From contig NZ_JAGQDF010000016.1 of assembly GCF_018069875.1 (NCBI RefSeq), positions 62,001 to 126,000 on the forward strand: 64,000 bases of DNA, read 5' to 3'. Positions 24,307 through 33,482 of this stretch are shown here, piece after piece; positions within the stretch are counted from its first letter, which is position 1, and every line of letters starts with the position of its first letter. The notes under the pieces were generated by a model. It was not told the DNA's origin and ran no database searches. It saw only the letters and a program-made list of their open reading frames with translations. The position numbers were made by a program, and so were the translations under genes. This DNA is from Ideonella alba. Its GTDB lineage: Bacteria; Pseudomonadota; Gammaproteobacteria; Burkholderiales; Burkholderiaceae_C.

Positions 24307-26396
24307 CAAATATCCAGCGGGTCGACGTCAACGGCCCAGCGCGCCAGGCCTTTGTGCGCGGCGCGCAGCGGCCCCAGCTGCGGCGACCACTGCGCCAGCA
24401 GCCACTGCAGCCGGGCGCGCGAGCGCGCCTCGAGCAGCATCTGCCGCCGCTCGAAACCGGCCACCTTGGCCACATGCGGCGCCACCGGCGAATACACCAC
24501 CAGCTCATCGGCCAGTTCGGGGGGCATCAGCGCGCGGGCGGCCTCGCGCGCAGCGCGCAGGAAGGCCTCGGCCACCGCCGGGTCGCGCGCCTCGCAGCGC
24601 AGCAGCGCCAGGTGGCTGTAGGGCGGCAGGCCGGCCATCTCGCGCTCGGCCAGCTGGCTGCTGGCGAAGGCGGCAAAGTCGTGCGCGCGCAGCGCCGCGA
24701 ACAGCGCGTGGCCGGGGTTCCAGGTCTGGATCCACATCTCGCTGCGCGCCGCAGCTTCAGCGTCGCGGCCGGCGCGGCCGGCGGCCTGCATCAGCGTCGC
24801 GAACAGACGCTCGGGCGCGCGGAAATCCGAGGTGAACAGCGCCCCGTCCGGGTTGACCGCGGCCACCAGCGTGACGCGGCGGAAGTCGTGGCCCTTGGTC
24901 ACCATCTGGGTGCCGACCAGCACGTCCACCTCGCCGGCATGCACCGCCGCCAGCTGCGCCTCCAGGCTGCCCTTCAGGCGCGTGCTGTCGGCGTCGATGC
25001 GGGCCACCCGTACCGCGCCGCCGCCCGGGCGTTCGATGTCATGCAGCAGCTCGGCCACCTGCTCCTCGAGCCGCTCGGTGCCGCGGCCGATCGGCTCGAT
25101 GTCCAGGTTGCCGCAGTCCGGGCAGGCGCGCGGCACGCGGTCGGCAAAGCCGCAGTGGTGGCAGCGCAGGCTGCGGTCGCGCTTGTGGAACACGCGCCAG
25201 GCGCTGCAATGCGGACAGCCGCTCTTCCAGCCGCAGGCGCTGCAGCCCAGCACCGGCGCAAAGCCGCGGCGGTTCAGGAACAGCAGCGTCTGCTCGCCGC
25301 GCTCGACGCGCTGGCGCATCGCCTGCAGCAGTGGCGCAGCCAGCGGCGGCGCCTCGCGGCCGGCCGGCGGCTTGGGCTGCTGGGTCATGTCCAGCAGGGT
25401 GACGCGGGGCAGTTCGCCCTGGCCGATGCGCTCGGGCAACGACAGCAGCGTGTAGCGGCCGCTCTGCGCATGCAGCCAGCTCTCCAGCGAAGGGGTGGCC
25501 GAGCCCAGCAGCACCGGCACCCGCTCGGCGTGGCCGCGGTAGACGGCCAGGTCGCGCGCCGAGTAGCGCGCGCCGTCCTGCTGCTTGTAGCTGGGGTCGT
25601 GTTCCTCGTCCACCACCACCAGGCCCAGGCGCGGCAGCGGGCAGAACACCGCCAGGCGGGTGCCCAGCACCAGGTCGGCCTGGCCCAGGTGGGCCATCAG
25701 CCAGTGCTGCAGGCGCTGGGCCGGCGTCAACCCGCTGTGCAGCGTGACCAGGCGGCGGCCCGGGAAGCGCTGGGCGAAGCGGGCTTCCAGCTGCGGCGTC
25801 AGGTTGATCTCGGGCACCAGCACCAGGGCCTGGCGGCCGGCGTCCAGCGCCGCCTCGGCGCAGCGCAGGTAGACCTCGGTCTTGCCGCTGCCGGTGACGC
25901 CGTGCAGCAGGTGCGTGGCGGGGGGGGCCTCGCCGCGGCAGGCGGGCAGCAGCGTGGTCAGCACCGCCTGCTGGCCCGGGCTCAGTGCCGGGCGCTCGGG
26001 CGTGGGGACCTGCGCGTCCGGCGGCGGGCGGCGGGCGAGCTTGGCCAGGCGGCGGTCCAGGCCGTCGGATGCCAGCCGGCGCAGTTCGGGCGGCAGCACC
26101 GCCAGCGCGATCTCGCCGACCGCGCGCTGGTAGTAGCGGGCGCTGAAGTCCACCAGCTGTCGCCAGGCCGGCCCCAGCGGCGGCAGGGCCTGCAGCACCT
26201 CGGCCACGGGCTTGAGCAGGTGCTCGTCGCACGGCGGCGCCCCAGGGTCGGTGTCCCAGACCAGTCCGGGCACCTCGCGCTGACCCAAGGGCACGCGCAC
26301 CAGGGTTCCTGGTGACAGTGGCTGCTCACTCAGGTAGTCCAGGCAGGGCGCCAATCCGGCGTACTGCGGTGTCTCGACCGCCACAGACACGCGCAT
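24306..26396 (-). CDS. priA: primosomal replication-restart helicase PriA
   Basis: A 696-aa protein. The N-terminal DNA-fork-binding domain begins MRVSVAVETPQYAG. The helicase core has Walker A HGVTGSGKTEVY (about 170-181) and the Walker B box VVDEEHDPSYK. Eight cysteines in four pairs (C-x2-C types around 400-450, with CHHCG and CPDCG) form the zinc-binding insertion. C-terminal helicase motifs include GTQMVTKGHDF and AAGRAGR. It reloads the replicative helicase at stalled forks. The ATG at 26396 was chosen because homologues begin with this conserved strand; the frame is open for only 10 more residues. Confidence 0.95.
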   Translation of the reverse strand: MRVSVAVETPQYAGLAPCLDYLSEQPLSPGTLVRVPLGQREVPGLVWDTDPGAPPCDEHLLKPVAEVLQALPPLGPAWRQLVDFSARYYQRAVGEIALAVLPPELRRLASDGLDRRLAKLARRPPPDAQVPTPERPALSPGQQAVLTTLLPACRGEAPPATHLLHGVTGSGKTEVYLRCAEAALDAGRQALVLVPEINLTPQLEARFAQRFPGRRLVTLHSGLTPAQRLQHWLMAHLGQADLVLGTRLAVFCPLPRLGLVVVDEEHDPSYKQQDGARYSARDLAVYRGHAERVPVLLGSATPSLESWLHAQSGRYTLLSLPERIGQGELPRVTLLDMTQQPKPPAGREAPPLAAPLLQAMRQRVERGEQTLLFLNRRGFAPVLGCSACGWKSGCPHCSAWRVFHKRDRSLRCHHCGFADRVPRACPDCGNLDIEPIGRGTERLEEQVAELLHDIERPGGGAVRVARIDADSTRLKGSLEAQLAAVHAGEVDVLVGTQMVTKGHDFRRVTLVAAVNPDGALFTSDFRAPERLFATLMQAAGRAGRDAEAAARSEMWIQTWNPGHALFAALRAHDFAAFASSQLAEREMAGLPPYSHLALLRCEARDPAVAEAFLRAAREAARALMPPELADELVVYSPVAPHVAKVAGFERRQMLLEARSRARLQWLLAQWSPQLGPLRAAHKGLARWAVDVDPLDI

Positions 26397-26781
26397 CACC
26401 GCACAGCCTCGACTTGGCGCCGACACCTGAAATCCACATCAGCTGATGCGTCTAAGTCTCTGATTGTGAAGCGTTTTCCAAGTTGCCCACTTTTTCTGTG
26501 GATAACTTTGTGGGAAAGCTGTCCTGGACCCCGGCAAGTGCTTGATCCACCGTGGTCCGGCCTGGATTGCCCCGTTTCGCAGCACGGCGAATTAGCCATT
26601 GCAAATCAACCACTTACCACGAAACGCCTAGCGTTTGACGGATCCGTGACAGCCCCAGGGTCCGGTCACGCTCGCTGCCGCAGCTTTGGGGATAAGTCAA
26701 GCCCTGAGCACTCACTTACCCCCTCCTTCGCGTCGCCGCATGCGCTGCGCCTTGCGTCAGCGCAGAGGCCCGTGATGTGGG
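26397..26781. promoter_or_regulatory. hemE-priA intergenic region with DnaA-box sequences
   Basis: A 385-bp gene-free stretch that is richer in AT than its surroundings. TTATCCACAG, a perfect DnaA box (minus strand, 26505-26496), lies in an imperfect inverted repeat AGTTgcCCAC/GTGGatAACT (26481-26507). A one-mismatch box TTATCCCCA is at 26695-26687. It should hold the priA promoter and the hemE 3' end. No convincing ORF or RNA gene is seen. Confidence 0.5.
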
Positions 26782-27867
26782 TCAGGCCCGCAGCGCGCGC
26801 GAGTGCCGATGCACCGCCTCCACCAGCGCCGCCACATGGTCGGGCGGGGTGAACTGGCTGATGCCGTGGCCCAGGTTGAAGATGTGGCCGTCCCAGCCGC
26901 CATCGGCGCGCTGCGGGCGGCCGAAGCTGTCGAGCACCTTGATGGCCTCGGCCTGCACCGCGGCCGGCGGGGCGAACAGCACATTGGGGTCGAGGTTGCC
27001 CTGCAGCGCCACCCGGTGGCCCACGGCGGCACGGGCGCGGCCCAGGTTGACGGTCCAGTCCAGGCCCACCACGTCTGCGCCGCAGTCGGCGATCTCTTGC
27101 AGCCACAGCCCGCCGCCCTTGGTGAAGACGATCACCGGGATGCGCTGGCCGTCCTTCTCGCGCTGCAACTGCGCCACCACGCGGCGCGTGTAGGCCAGCG
27201 AGAAGGTCTGGAAGGCGCCATCGGCCAGCACACCGCCCCAGCTGTCGAAGACCATCGCCGCCTGGGCGCCCGCATCGATCTGGGCGTTCAGGTAGGCGGC
27301 CACCGCATCGGCGTTGATCTCGAGGATGCGGTGCATCAGGTCGGGCCGGCTGTACATCAGGCTCTTGACCTGGCGGTAGTCGTCCGAGCCGCCGCCCTCC
27401 ACCATGTAGCAGGCCAGCGTCCAGGGGCTGCCGGAGAAGCCGATCAGCGGCACCCGGCCGTTCAGGGCCTTGCGGATCGAGGTGACGGCGTCGAAGACAT
27501 AGCGTAGCTTGGCCATGTCGGGCACGGCCAGTTCGGCCACGGCCGCCTCGTCGCGCACGATCTTGGCGAACTTCGGACCCTCGCCCTGCTGGAAGCTCAG
27601 GCCCAGGCCCATCGCGTCGGGCACGGTCAGGATGTCCGAGAACAGGATGGCGGCATCCAGCGGGTAGCGCTCCAGCGGCTGCAGCGTCACCTCGGTGGCG
27701 TAGTCCACGTTGGTGGCCAGGCCCATGAAGCTGCCCGCCTTGGCGCGCGTGGCGCAGTACTCGGGCAGGTAGCGGCCGGCCTGGCGCATCAGCCACATCG
27801 GGGTGTGCGGCGTGGGTTGGCGCAGGCAGGCGCGCAGGAAGCAGTCGTTGGCGAGGGGGGCAAACAT
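26782..27867 (-). CDS. hemE: uroporphyrinogen decarboxylase
   Basis: A 361-aa protein, the usual length. [11 protein letters not shown] at about residues 26-36 is the conserved UroD signature with the substrate-binding Arg. [17 protein letters not shown] holds the essential Asp of the active site, and [13 protein letters not shown] is the second signature. It removes four carboxyl groups from uroporphyrinogen III to give coproporphyrinogen III in haem synthesis. A longer open frame continues upstream, but this ATG (27867) fits homologues. It is divergent from the DUF885 gene by only 31 bp. Confidence 0.96.
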   Translation of the reverse strand: MFAPLANDCFLRACLRQPTPHTPMWLMRQAGRYLPEYCATRAKAGSFMGLATNVDYATEVTLQPLERYPLDAAILFSDILTVPDAMGLGLSFQQGEGPKFAKIVRDEAAVAELAVPDMAKLRYVFDAVTSIRKALNGRVPLIGFSGSPWTLACYMVEGGGSDDYRQVKSLMYSRPDLMHRILEINADAVAAYLNAQIDAGAQAAMVFDSWGGVLADGAFQTFSLAYTRRVVAQLQREKDGQRIPVIVFTKGGGLWLQEIADCGADVVGLDWTVNLGRARAAVGHRVALQGNLDPNVLFAPPAAVQAEAIKVLDSFGRPQRADGGWDGHIFNLGHGISQFTPPDHVAALVEAVHRHSRALRA

Positions 27868-27873
27868 GGGGCG

Positions 27874-27892
27874 ATTATCGCCGGGCGATACT
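27874..27892. promoter_or_regulatory. back-to-back -10-like hexamers between hemE and the DUF885 gene
   Basis: In the 31-bp divergent gap, GATAAT (minus strand, 27879-27874) ends 6 nt before the hemE ATG, and GATACT (plus, 27887-27892) ends 6 nt before the DUF885 ATG at 27899. Neither gene has a Shine-Dalgarno sequence. Both look like leaderless starts. Confidence 0.45.
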
Positions 27893-27898
27893 TGGCCG

Positions 27899-29695
27899 AT
27901 GCTGATGATCACCCGCCCCCACCGCCTGCACTGGCGCGGCTGGCTGTGCGCCGCCCTGCTGGGACTGGCCGCCACGCTGGCCCAGGCCGCCAGCGCCTCG
28001 CGCGAGCTGCAGCGCCTGTTCGACGACCACTGGCGCTGGCAGATGCGCCACCAGCCCGAGTGGGCCTCGTCGCTGGGCGTGGTCGAGGCCGGCGAGCGCT
28101 GGGACGACCACTCCCCCGCCGCGCTGGACGCGGCCGATGCCCACGAGCGCCAGCTGATGCAGCGCCTGCGGCGCATCGACCCCCGGCAACTGCGCGGCGA
28201 GGAGCGCCTGTCCTGGGAGATCTTCCACCACGACCTGGCGCTGGCCATCGAGCAGCAGCGCCACCCGGTGCTGCGGACCCTGGTGCTGTCCGGGGTGGCG
28301 GGCCCGCATCTGGCGCTGTCGGGCGTGCTGCAGGACATGCCGATGACCAGCGAGGCCGACGCCCGCCGCGTGCTGGCCCGGCTGGCGGCCTGGCCGGCGC
28401 GCGTGGACCAGGACCTGGCGCTGGCGCGCGAAGGGCTGAAGCTGGGCTGGGTCAGCCACCGGGCCTCGCTGCAGCGCCTGCTGGACCAGCTCGACGGCCA
28501 GCTGGCGCTGCCGCCTCGGCAGCAGCCAGCCTTCGAGCCGATGGCGCGCCTGCTGGCCGCCGGCCCCGAGGTGATGGTGACGCCCGCGCGCCGCGCAGCC
28601 CTGGCGGCCGAGGCCGAGGCGCTGATCGAGCAACGCATCGCGCCCGCGCTGCGCACGCTGCGCCGCGCGGTGGCCGAGGAGCTGCTGCCGGCCGCACCGG
28701 CCAACGGCAGCCTGTCGCTGCGCCCCGGCGGCGCCGAGGTCTACCGCCTGCTGGTGCGCGACCAGACCACCACCGACCTGACGCCGGCGCAGATCCACGC
28801 GATCGGCGTGGCCGAGGTCAAGCGCCTGCGCGCCGAGATGGACGCGCTGCGCGCCAGCACCGGCTTCGCTGGCGACTTCGACGCCTTCGTTCGCTTTCTC
28901 TACACCGACCCGCGCTTCTTCCACCGCAGCGCCGAGGCGCTGCTGGACGGCTACCGCAGCCTGGCCAAGCGGGTCGACCCGGCGCTGCCGCGGCTCTTTG
29001 CCACGCTGCCGCGCCAGCCCTATGGCATCCGCGCGATCCCGTCCGACCAGGGCGCCGGCATGGCCGACAACTACAGCGGCGGCAGCCCCGACAACAGCCG
29101 GCCCGGCTGGTTCAATGCCAACGTCGTGGCGCTGGACCAGCGGCCGATCTGGCAGATGGAGGTGCTGTTCCTGCACGAGACCGTGCCCGGCCACCACCTG
29201 CAAAGCGCCCGCGCCCAGGAGCTGACGCAGCTGCCCGAATGGCGCCGCCATGCCTGGCACGTGGCCTACGGCGAAGGCTGGGCGCTGTACGCCGAAGGCC
29301 TGGGCGAATCGCTGGGCCTGTACCAGGACCCCTACAGCCGCTTCGGCCGCCTGAGCTACGAGGCCTGGCGCGCCGCCCGCCTGGTGGTGGACACCGGCAT
29401 CCACGCGCTGGGCTGGAGCCGCGAGCAGGCGATCGACTACATCACCGCCTGCTGCGGCATGGGCCACGAGGAGATGGCCGCCGAGGTCGACCGCTACATC
29501 GCCTGGCCGGCCCAGGCCCTGGGCTACAAGCTGGGCCAGATGCGCATCCTGGCGCTGCGCGAGCAGGCCCGCCAGGCGCTGGGCGAGCGCTTCGACATCC
29601 GGCGCTTCCACCAGGCGGTGCTGGACCACGGCTCGGTGCCGCTGCCGGTGCTCGAGCGCATCGTCGCCGACTGGATCCGCAGCCAGCGCCCTTGA
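27899..29695 (+). CDS. DUF885 family secreted metallopeptidase-like protein
   Basis: A 598-aa protein with N-terminal signal [22 protein letters not shown], so probably periplasmic. [10 protein letters not shown] (about 427-436) is the zinc-site motif of DUF885, followed by [13 protein letters not shown] with a further acidic ligand. The C-terminal half is helical and tightly conserved in the family, which resembles M32/M3-like peptidases. The substrate is not established. The start at 27899 puts the signal peptide at the N-terminus; a second ATG (27905) is possible. Confidence 0.85.
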   Translation: MLMITRPHRLHWRGWLCAALLGLAATLAQAASASRELQRLFDDHWRWQMRHQPEWASSLGVVEAGERWDDHSPAALDAADAHERQLMQRLRRIDPRQLRGEERLSWEIFHHDLALAIEQQRHPVLRTLVLSGVAGPHLALSGVLQDMPMTSEADARRVLARLAAWPARVDQDLALAREGLKLGWVSHRASLQRLLDQLDGQLALPPRQQPAFEPMARLLAAGPEVMVTPARRAALAAEAEALIEQRIAPALRTLRRAVAEELLPAAPANGSLSLRPGGAEVYRLLVRDQTTTDLTPAQIHAIGVAEVKRLRAEMDALRASTGFAGDFDAFVRFLYTDPRFFHRSAEALLDGYRSLAKRVDPALPRLFATLPRQPYGIRAIPSDQGAGMADNYSGGSPDNSRPGWFNANVVALDQRPIWQMEVLFLHETVPGHHLQSARAQELTQLPEWRRHAWHVAYGEGWALYAEGLGESLGLYQDPYSRFGRLSYEAWRAARLVVDTGIHALGWSREQAIDYITACCGMGHEEMAAEVDRYIAWPAQALGYKLGQMRILALREQARQALGERFDIRRFHQAVLDHGSVPLPVLERIVADWIRSQRP

Positions 29696-29750
29696 TCCAC
29701 GCGCCGCCACCCTCATCTATGCCTCCGTTGGCTTCCTCGAAAGGACCCGC

Positions 29751-30383
29751 ATGAGCCTCATCTCCTCCCGCTCCCCCTGGCGCCTGGCGGCCAGCGCCAG
29801 CCTGCTGGCCGCCACGCTGGGCCTGGGCGGCTGCGGCTACAACGATTTCCAGCGCCTGGACGAGCAGGTCAAGGCCGACTGGTCCGAGGTGCTGAACCAG
29901 TACCAGCGCCGCGCCGACCTGATCCCCAACATCGTCGCCACCGTCAAGGGCGAGGCCAGCTTCGAGCAGGACACGCTGACCAAGGTCATCGAGGCGCGCT
30001 CGCGCGCCACCAGCATCCAGGCCACGCCCGAGCTGATCAACAACCCGCAGGCCTTCCAGCAGTTCCAGGCCGCGCAGGGCCAGCTCAGCAGCGCGCTGTC
30101 GCGCCTGATGGTGGTCAGCGAGAACTACCCCACCCTGAAGGCCAACCAGGGCTTCCAGGACCTGCGCGTGCAGCTCGAAGGCACCGAGAACCGCATCACC
30201 GTGGCGCGCAACCGCTACATCGATTCGGTGAAGACCTACAACGTGCTGGCGCGCAGCTTCCCCAGCAACCTCACGGCCATGGTCTTCAGCTACCAGCCCA
30301 AGCCCAGCTTCACCGTCGAGAACGAGGCGGCGATCAGCCAGCCGCCGGCGGTCAGCTTCGACAAGCCGGCCTCCGCGAAGTAA
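29751..30383 (+). CDS. LemA family lipoprotein
   Basis: A 210-aa protein with signal peptide and lipobox LGGC (residues about 25-28). The mature part is a helical bundle with the LemA signature (QVKADWSEVLNQYQRRADLIPN, and NRITVARNRYIDSVKTYN). LemA proteins are of unknown function and occur with TPM-domain proteins, as here (next gene 3 bp downstream). GAAAGGA lies upstream of the ATG. Confidence 0.9.
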   Translation: MSLISSRSPWRLAASASLLAATLGLGGCGYNDFQRLDEQVKADWSEVLNQYQRRADLIPNIVATVKGEASFEQDTLTKVIEARSRATSIQATPELINNPQAFQQFQAAQGQLSSALSRLMVVSENYPTLKANQGFQDLRVQLEGTENRITVARNRYIDSVKTYNVLARSFPSNLTAMVFSYQPKPSFTVENEAAISQPPAVSFDKPASAK

Positions 30384-30386
30384 GCG

Positions 30387-31247
30387 ATGACCCACCTGCT
30401 GCGCTGGCTGCTGCTGGCCGGCTGGCTGCTGGCCAGCGGCGCCTTCGCCCAGGCGCCGCAGCCGGTGCCGGCGCTGAGCGCGCGGGTGATCGACCAGACC
30501 GCCACGCTCAGCACCGCCCAGCAGCAGGCGCTGGAGGCCAAGCTGGCCGCCTTCGAGGCGCAGTCGGGGCCGCAGATCGTCATCCTGATGGTGCGCAGCA
30601 CGGCGCCCGAGGACATCGCCGCCTACGCCTTCCGCGTGGCCGATCAGTGGAAGATCGGCCGCCGCGGCGTCGGTGACGGCCTGCTGGTGCTGGTGGCCAA
30701 GGACGACCGGGTGGCGCGCATCGAGGTGGCCCGCGCGCTGGAGGGTGCAGTGCCCGACCTGGCCGCACGGCAGGTCATCGACCGCGCGATGGTGCCGGCC
30801 TTCCGCCAGGGCGACTACGCCGGCGGCCTGAACCTGGCGGTGGACCAGCTGATCGGCCGGATCTCGGGCGAGGGCCTGCCGACGCCCTCGGCCGCGCCGC
30901 GTGTGCAGGGCCTGAATGGCCTGCCGGCGCTGCCGTCCTGGATCTGGTGGGCGCTGCTGGCGGTGCCGCTGGCGATCTCGGCGGTGCGGGCGATGTTCGG
31001 CCCTGGGGCTGGCGCGCTGCTGATGGGCGGTGCCGGCGTGGCCGGTGGCTGGTGGCTGGCCGGCCTGGGCGTGGGCCTGGTGGCCGGCCTGGTGCTGGCG
31101 CTGGTCACGGCGCTGGGCGTGGGCGAGGCGCTGCGCCTGGTGCTCAGCGGCGCGGCGCGCGGCGGCTTCGGGGGGGGTGGCGGCGGCGGCTTCTCGTCCG
31201 GCGGCGGTGGCTCGTTCGGCGGCGGTGGCGCCTCCGGGCGCTGGTGA
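30387..31247 (+). CDS. TPM-domain (YgcG-like) membrane protein
   Basis: A 286-aa protein. The signal peptide (about 1-22) is followed by the TPM domain (about 28-155: VIDQTATLSTAQQQALEAKL, then QIVILMVRST). Two or three hydrophobic helices lie at about 185-250. A Gly/Ser-rich tail ends GGGGASGRW, typical of YgcG proteins. It is cotranscribed with the LemA gene. The family resembles thylakoid TLP18.3/Psb32 in fold. Function unknown. Confidence 0.88.
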   Translation: MTHLLRWLLLAGWLLASGAFAQAPQPVPALSARVIDQTATLSTAQQQALEAKLAAFEAQSGPQIVILMVRSTAPEDIAAYAFRVADQWKIGRRGVGDGLLVLVAKDDRVARIEVARALEGAVPDLAARQVIDRAMVPAFRQGDYAGGLNLAVDQLIGRISGEGLPTPSAAPRVQGLNGLPALPSWIWWALLAVPLAISAVRAMFGPGAGALLMGGAGVAGGWWLAGLGVGLVAGLVLALVTALGVGEALRLVLSGAARGGFGGGGGGGFSSGGGGSFGGGGASGRW

Positions 31248-31260
31248 GCAGGAGATGGCG

Positions 31261-31770
31261 ATGGGCAGCCCGTTGATGCGCTGGGGACGCCATGCCTGGC
31301 ATGCGCTGGGCAGTGACGGCCGCTGGCTGGACCGCGCGGCGCGACAGCGCATTGCCGAGCGCATCGCCGCCAGCGAGGCCGGCCACGGCGGCGAGATCCG
31401 TGTCTGCATCGAGCGCGCCCTGCCGGCCGCGGCACTGCGCCGGGGGGTGAGCGCCCGCGCACGCGCGCAGGCCTGCTTCGGCGAGCTGGGCGTGTGGGAC
31501 ACCGCCGAGCGCTGCGGCGTGCTGGTCTACCTGCTGCTGGCCGAGCAGGCGATCGAGCTGGTGGCCGACCGCGGCATCACCGAGCGCGTGCCGCCGGCGC
31601 AGTGGCAGGCGCTGGTCGACGGCCTGGGCAGCGCGCTGCGCGAGGGCCGTCGCGAGGCCGGCCTGCTGGCCATCATCGACGCGCTGGACGCGCTGCTGCG
31701 CGAGCACTTCCCGCTGCGCGCTGAACAGGCCAACCCCAACGAGCTGCCCGACGCGCCGATGCTGCGCTGA
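31261..31770 (+). CDS. TPM-domain protein, second copy
   Basis: A 169-aa cytoplasmic-looking protein with a TPM-type domain: RIAERIAASEAGHGGEIRVCIE, then GVLVYLLLAEQAIELVADRGI. No signal or helices are seen. AGGAG is best spaced for the ATG at 31261; the ATG at 31255 abuts it. It is the third gene of the LemA/TPM set. The eCIS operon starts 74 bp later. Confidence 0.78.
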   Translation: MGSPLMRWGRHAWHALGSDGRWLDRAARQRIAERIAASEAGHGGEIRVCIERALPAAALRRGVSARARAQACFGELGVWDTAERCGVLVYLLLAEQAIELVADRGITERVPPAQWQALVDGLGSALREGRREAGLLAIIDALDALLREHFPLRAEQANPNELPDAPMLR

Positions 31771-31819
31771 CGCAAGCCGCCGGCCACCCCGCCCCCCACA
31801 GGCAGGGGAGGGCGGCCGG

Positions 31820-31838
31820 GGCCGGACCGGCCTACAAC
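31820..31838 (+). promoter_or_regulatory. eCIS promoter candidate with abutting palindrome
   Basis: GGCCGG-A-CCGGCC (31820-31832) is a perfect 13-bp palindrome. It abuts TACAAC (31833-31838), which ends 6 nt before the first eCIS ATG (31845), and there is no ribosome-binding site. A further GGCCGG copy (31814-31819) and a CCGGCC at 31780-31785 could form a hairpin ending the TPM transcript. An operator controlling the eCIS operon is plausible. Confidence 0.45.
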
Positions 31839-31844
31839 CGCGGC

Positions 31845-32417
31845 ATGTTCGATGCCGTCCTGCGTTTCCTCGCTGACGAAGTCAACACCTTCATGCTGCG
31901 CCGCACCGGCGACGGCGAGTTGGTGCGCATGGTGCCGTCGCGCCTGGTCAGCGACACCGGCAACCCGGTCATCGCCGACGGCAACCTGGCGATCAGCCTG
32001 TTCCAGGTCGAGGAAGAGCGTGCGCTGCGCGAGCCGCTGCCCGAGCGCGTGGTGGTGCAGGGCCGCGAACTGCAGCGCCCGCCGCCCCTGCGCCTGAACC
32101 TGGTGGTGGTGGTGGCCGCGCGCATCCTGGCCTACGACGTGGCGCTGGCGCGGCTGGCGCTGGCGGTGCGCTGCTTCCACGCCAAGCCGATCCACACGGC
32201 AGCCGATTCGCCGGGGCTGCCGCCGGGGCTGGAGCGGCTGACGATCGAGATGATGCCGCTGAGCCTGGAGCAGATGAACCAGCTGTGGTCCTGCATCGGC
32301 ACCCGGCAGCTGCCCTCGGCGGTGTACCGCGTGCGGCTGCTGGAGCTGCGCGAGGACGACCCGCTGGGCAGCGGCAGCCCGATCCTGCACATCGAGACCC
32401 GGGTGGAGGGCCGATGA
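31845..32417 (+). CDS. eCIS cap/tail terminator protein (Pvc16-like, DUF4255)
   Basis: A 190-aa protein starting MFDAVLRFLADEVNTFM, typical of DUF4255. Family members (Pvc16/Afp16) close the distal end of the sheath-tube. The NLVVVVAARILAYDVALARLALAVRCF block (about 84-110) and EQMNQLWSCIGT near 142-153 are characteristic. First gene of the 17-gene plus-strand operon. Its stop overlaps the next start as ATGA. Confidence 0.9.
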   Translation: MFDAVLRFLADEVNTFMLRRTGDGELVRMVPSRLVSDTGNPVIADGNLAISLFQVEEERALREPLPERVVVQGRELQRPPPLRLNLVVVVAARILAYDVALARLALAVRCFHAKPIHTAADSPGLPPGLERLTIEMMPLSLEQMNQLWSCIGTRQLPSAVYRVRLLELREDDPLGSGSPILHIETRVEGR

Positions 32418-33463
32418 AGCAGTCGCTGCATGTGCTGGGCACGCTGGACGTGGGCCACGCCTTCTTTGCCGAGCCGCCGGGCGGGCTGATGCGCTTCCTG
32501 CTGCCGCCCAGCAGCGCGGCGCTGCTGGGCGGCGGTCAGGCGCTGGCGCGCGAGCTGCGCGGCCTGTGGGCCTTGCTGGCCGAGCAGCACGACGACGACC
32601 CACCGCCCGGCCCGCTGCACGGCCGCACGCTGCTGCTGGGCCTGCAGCCGCTGGATCCCGGACTGGACCGCTACACCCGTCCGCCGCTGCCCGCCGCGCC
32701 CGCCGGCAGCCCGGCGCAGCGCCCTTGCTGGCGCAACAGCCAGGCTCCAGCGGCGCTGGACGCGGCACCGCTGGATGTCGAGCTGTGTGGACGCCGCCCG
32801 CGGCTGCAGCCGGTGAGCGCGGAGCGGCCGCTGGACTGGCGTCTGCTCGATGGCGCGGGCCAACCGCTGCTCAGCGGCCGGCTGTCGGCCACACAGGCCG
32901 CGCCCGCCTTCAGCACCGACCTGCCGATCGGCCTGCTGCGCTGGCAGGAGCGCGACCCGGCCAGCGCCGCGCTGCTGGCCGAGCGCTGGCTGTGCATCGA
33001 GCCCGCGCTGGCCGCTGCCGCGCCCTGGGGCCTGGTGGCGCTGCGCCTGGACGACGCCTTCGCCCAGCAGCCGGCGCACTGGCAGCTGACGCTGCAGCCG
33101 CGCGAGGACGTGCTGCGCTACTACGTGGTCGGCCGCGGCTGGGCCGCGCCCGAGATGGCCAGCCTGCAGGTCAGCGATGCCACCCCGGGCCTGCCGGCAC
33201 CGCAGCGCCTGGGCTTCACCCGCATCGACGACTGGAGCGGCGATCCGCCCGACAGCGCCCGGCTGCCCGCGGCGATGCTGCTGGGCAGTGCCCCGCCCGG
33301 CGCCCAGGTCGTCCTCTTCGAGGCCCAGCGCAGCCAGACCCGCCGCTCGCGCCCCGAGCACCGCCTGCAACTGCAGAGCGACCAGCGCCTGCTGATCGAA
33401 CACCTGCCCCAGCCCGGCGCCGCGCGCAGCGACGCCCAGTTCGTCGTCCACCTCGCCCCTTGA
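32414..33463 (+). CDS. eCIS-locus protein of unknown function, 349 aa
   Basis: A 349-aa soluble, Leu/Pro-rich protein overlapping the cap gene by 4 bp, with no signal peptide or membrane segment. It is mostly beta-like in the second half (about 200-349, e.g. RYYVVGRGWAAP and HRLQLQSDQRLLIE). I recognise no family. It sits between cap and sheath, where characterised eCIS loci do not carry a structural gene that I know of. It could be an accessory cap, a sheath-assembly factor or a lineage-specific structural part. Confidence 0.75.
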   Translation: MKQSLHVLGTLDVGHAFFAEPPGGLMRFLLPPSSAALLGGGQALARELRGLWALLAEQHDDDPPPGPLHGRTLLLGLQPLDPGLDRYTRPPLPAAPAGSPAQRPCWRNSQAPAALDAAPLDVELCGRRPRLQPVSAERPLDWRLLDGAGQPLLSGRLSATQAAPAFSTDLPIGLLRWQERDPASAALLAERWLCIEPALAAAAPWGLVALRLDDAFAQQPAHWQLTLQPREDVLRYYVVGRGWAAPEMASLQVSDATPGLPAPQRLGFTRIDDWSGDPPDSARLPAAMLLGSAPPGAQVVLFEAQRSQTRRSRPEHRLQLQSDQRLLIEHLPQPGAARSDAQFVVHLAP

Positions 33464-33482
33464 ACCCCGAAAGGCACGCACC

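Noticed and set aside
26397-26781. Possible replication origin
   Set aside because: One good DnaA box and one imperfect box, with no dnaA, dnaN, parAB or AT-rich unwinding element nearby, are not enough for an origin.
27868-28704. Upstream extension of the hemE frame to 640 codons
   Set aside because: The HemE homology begins at the ATG 27867. The extension runs antisense to the DUF885 gene and has no domain.
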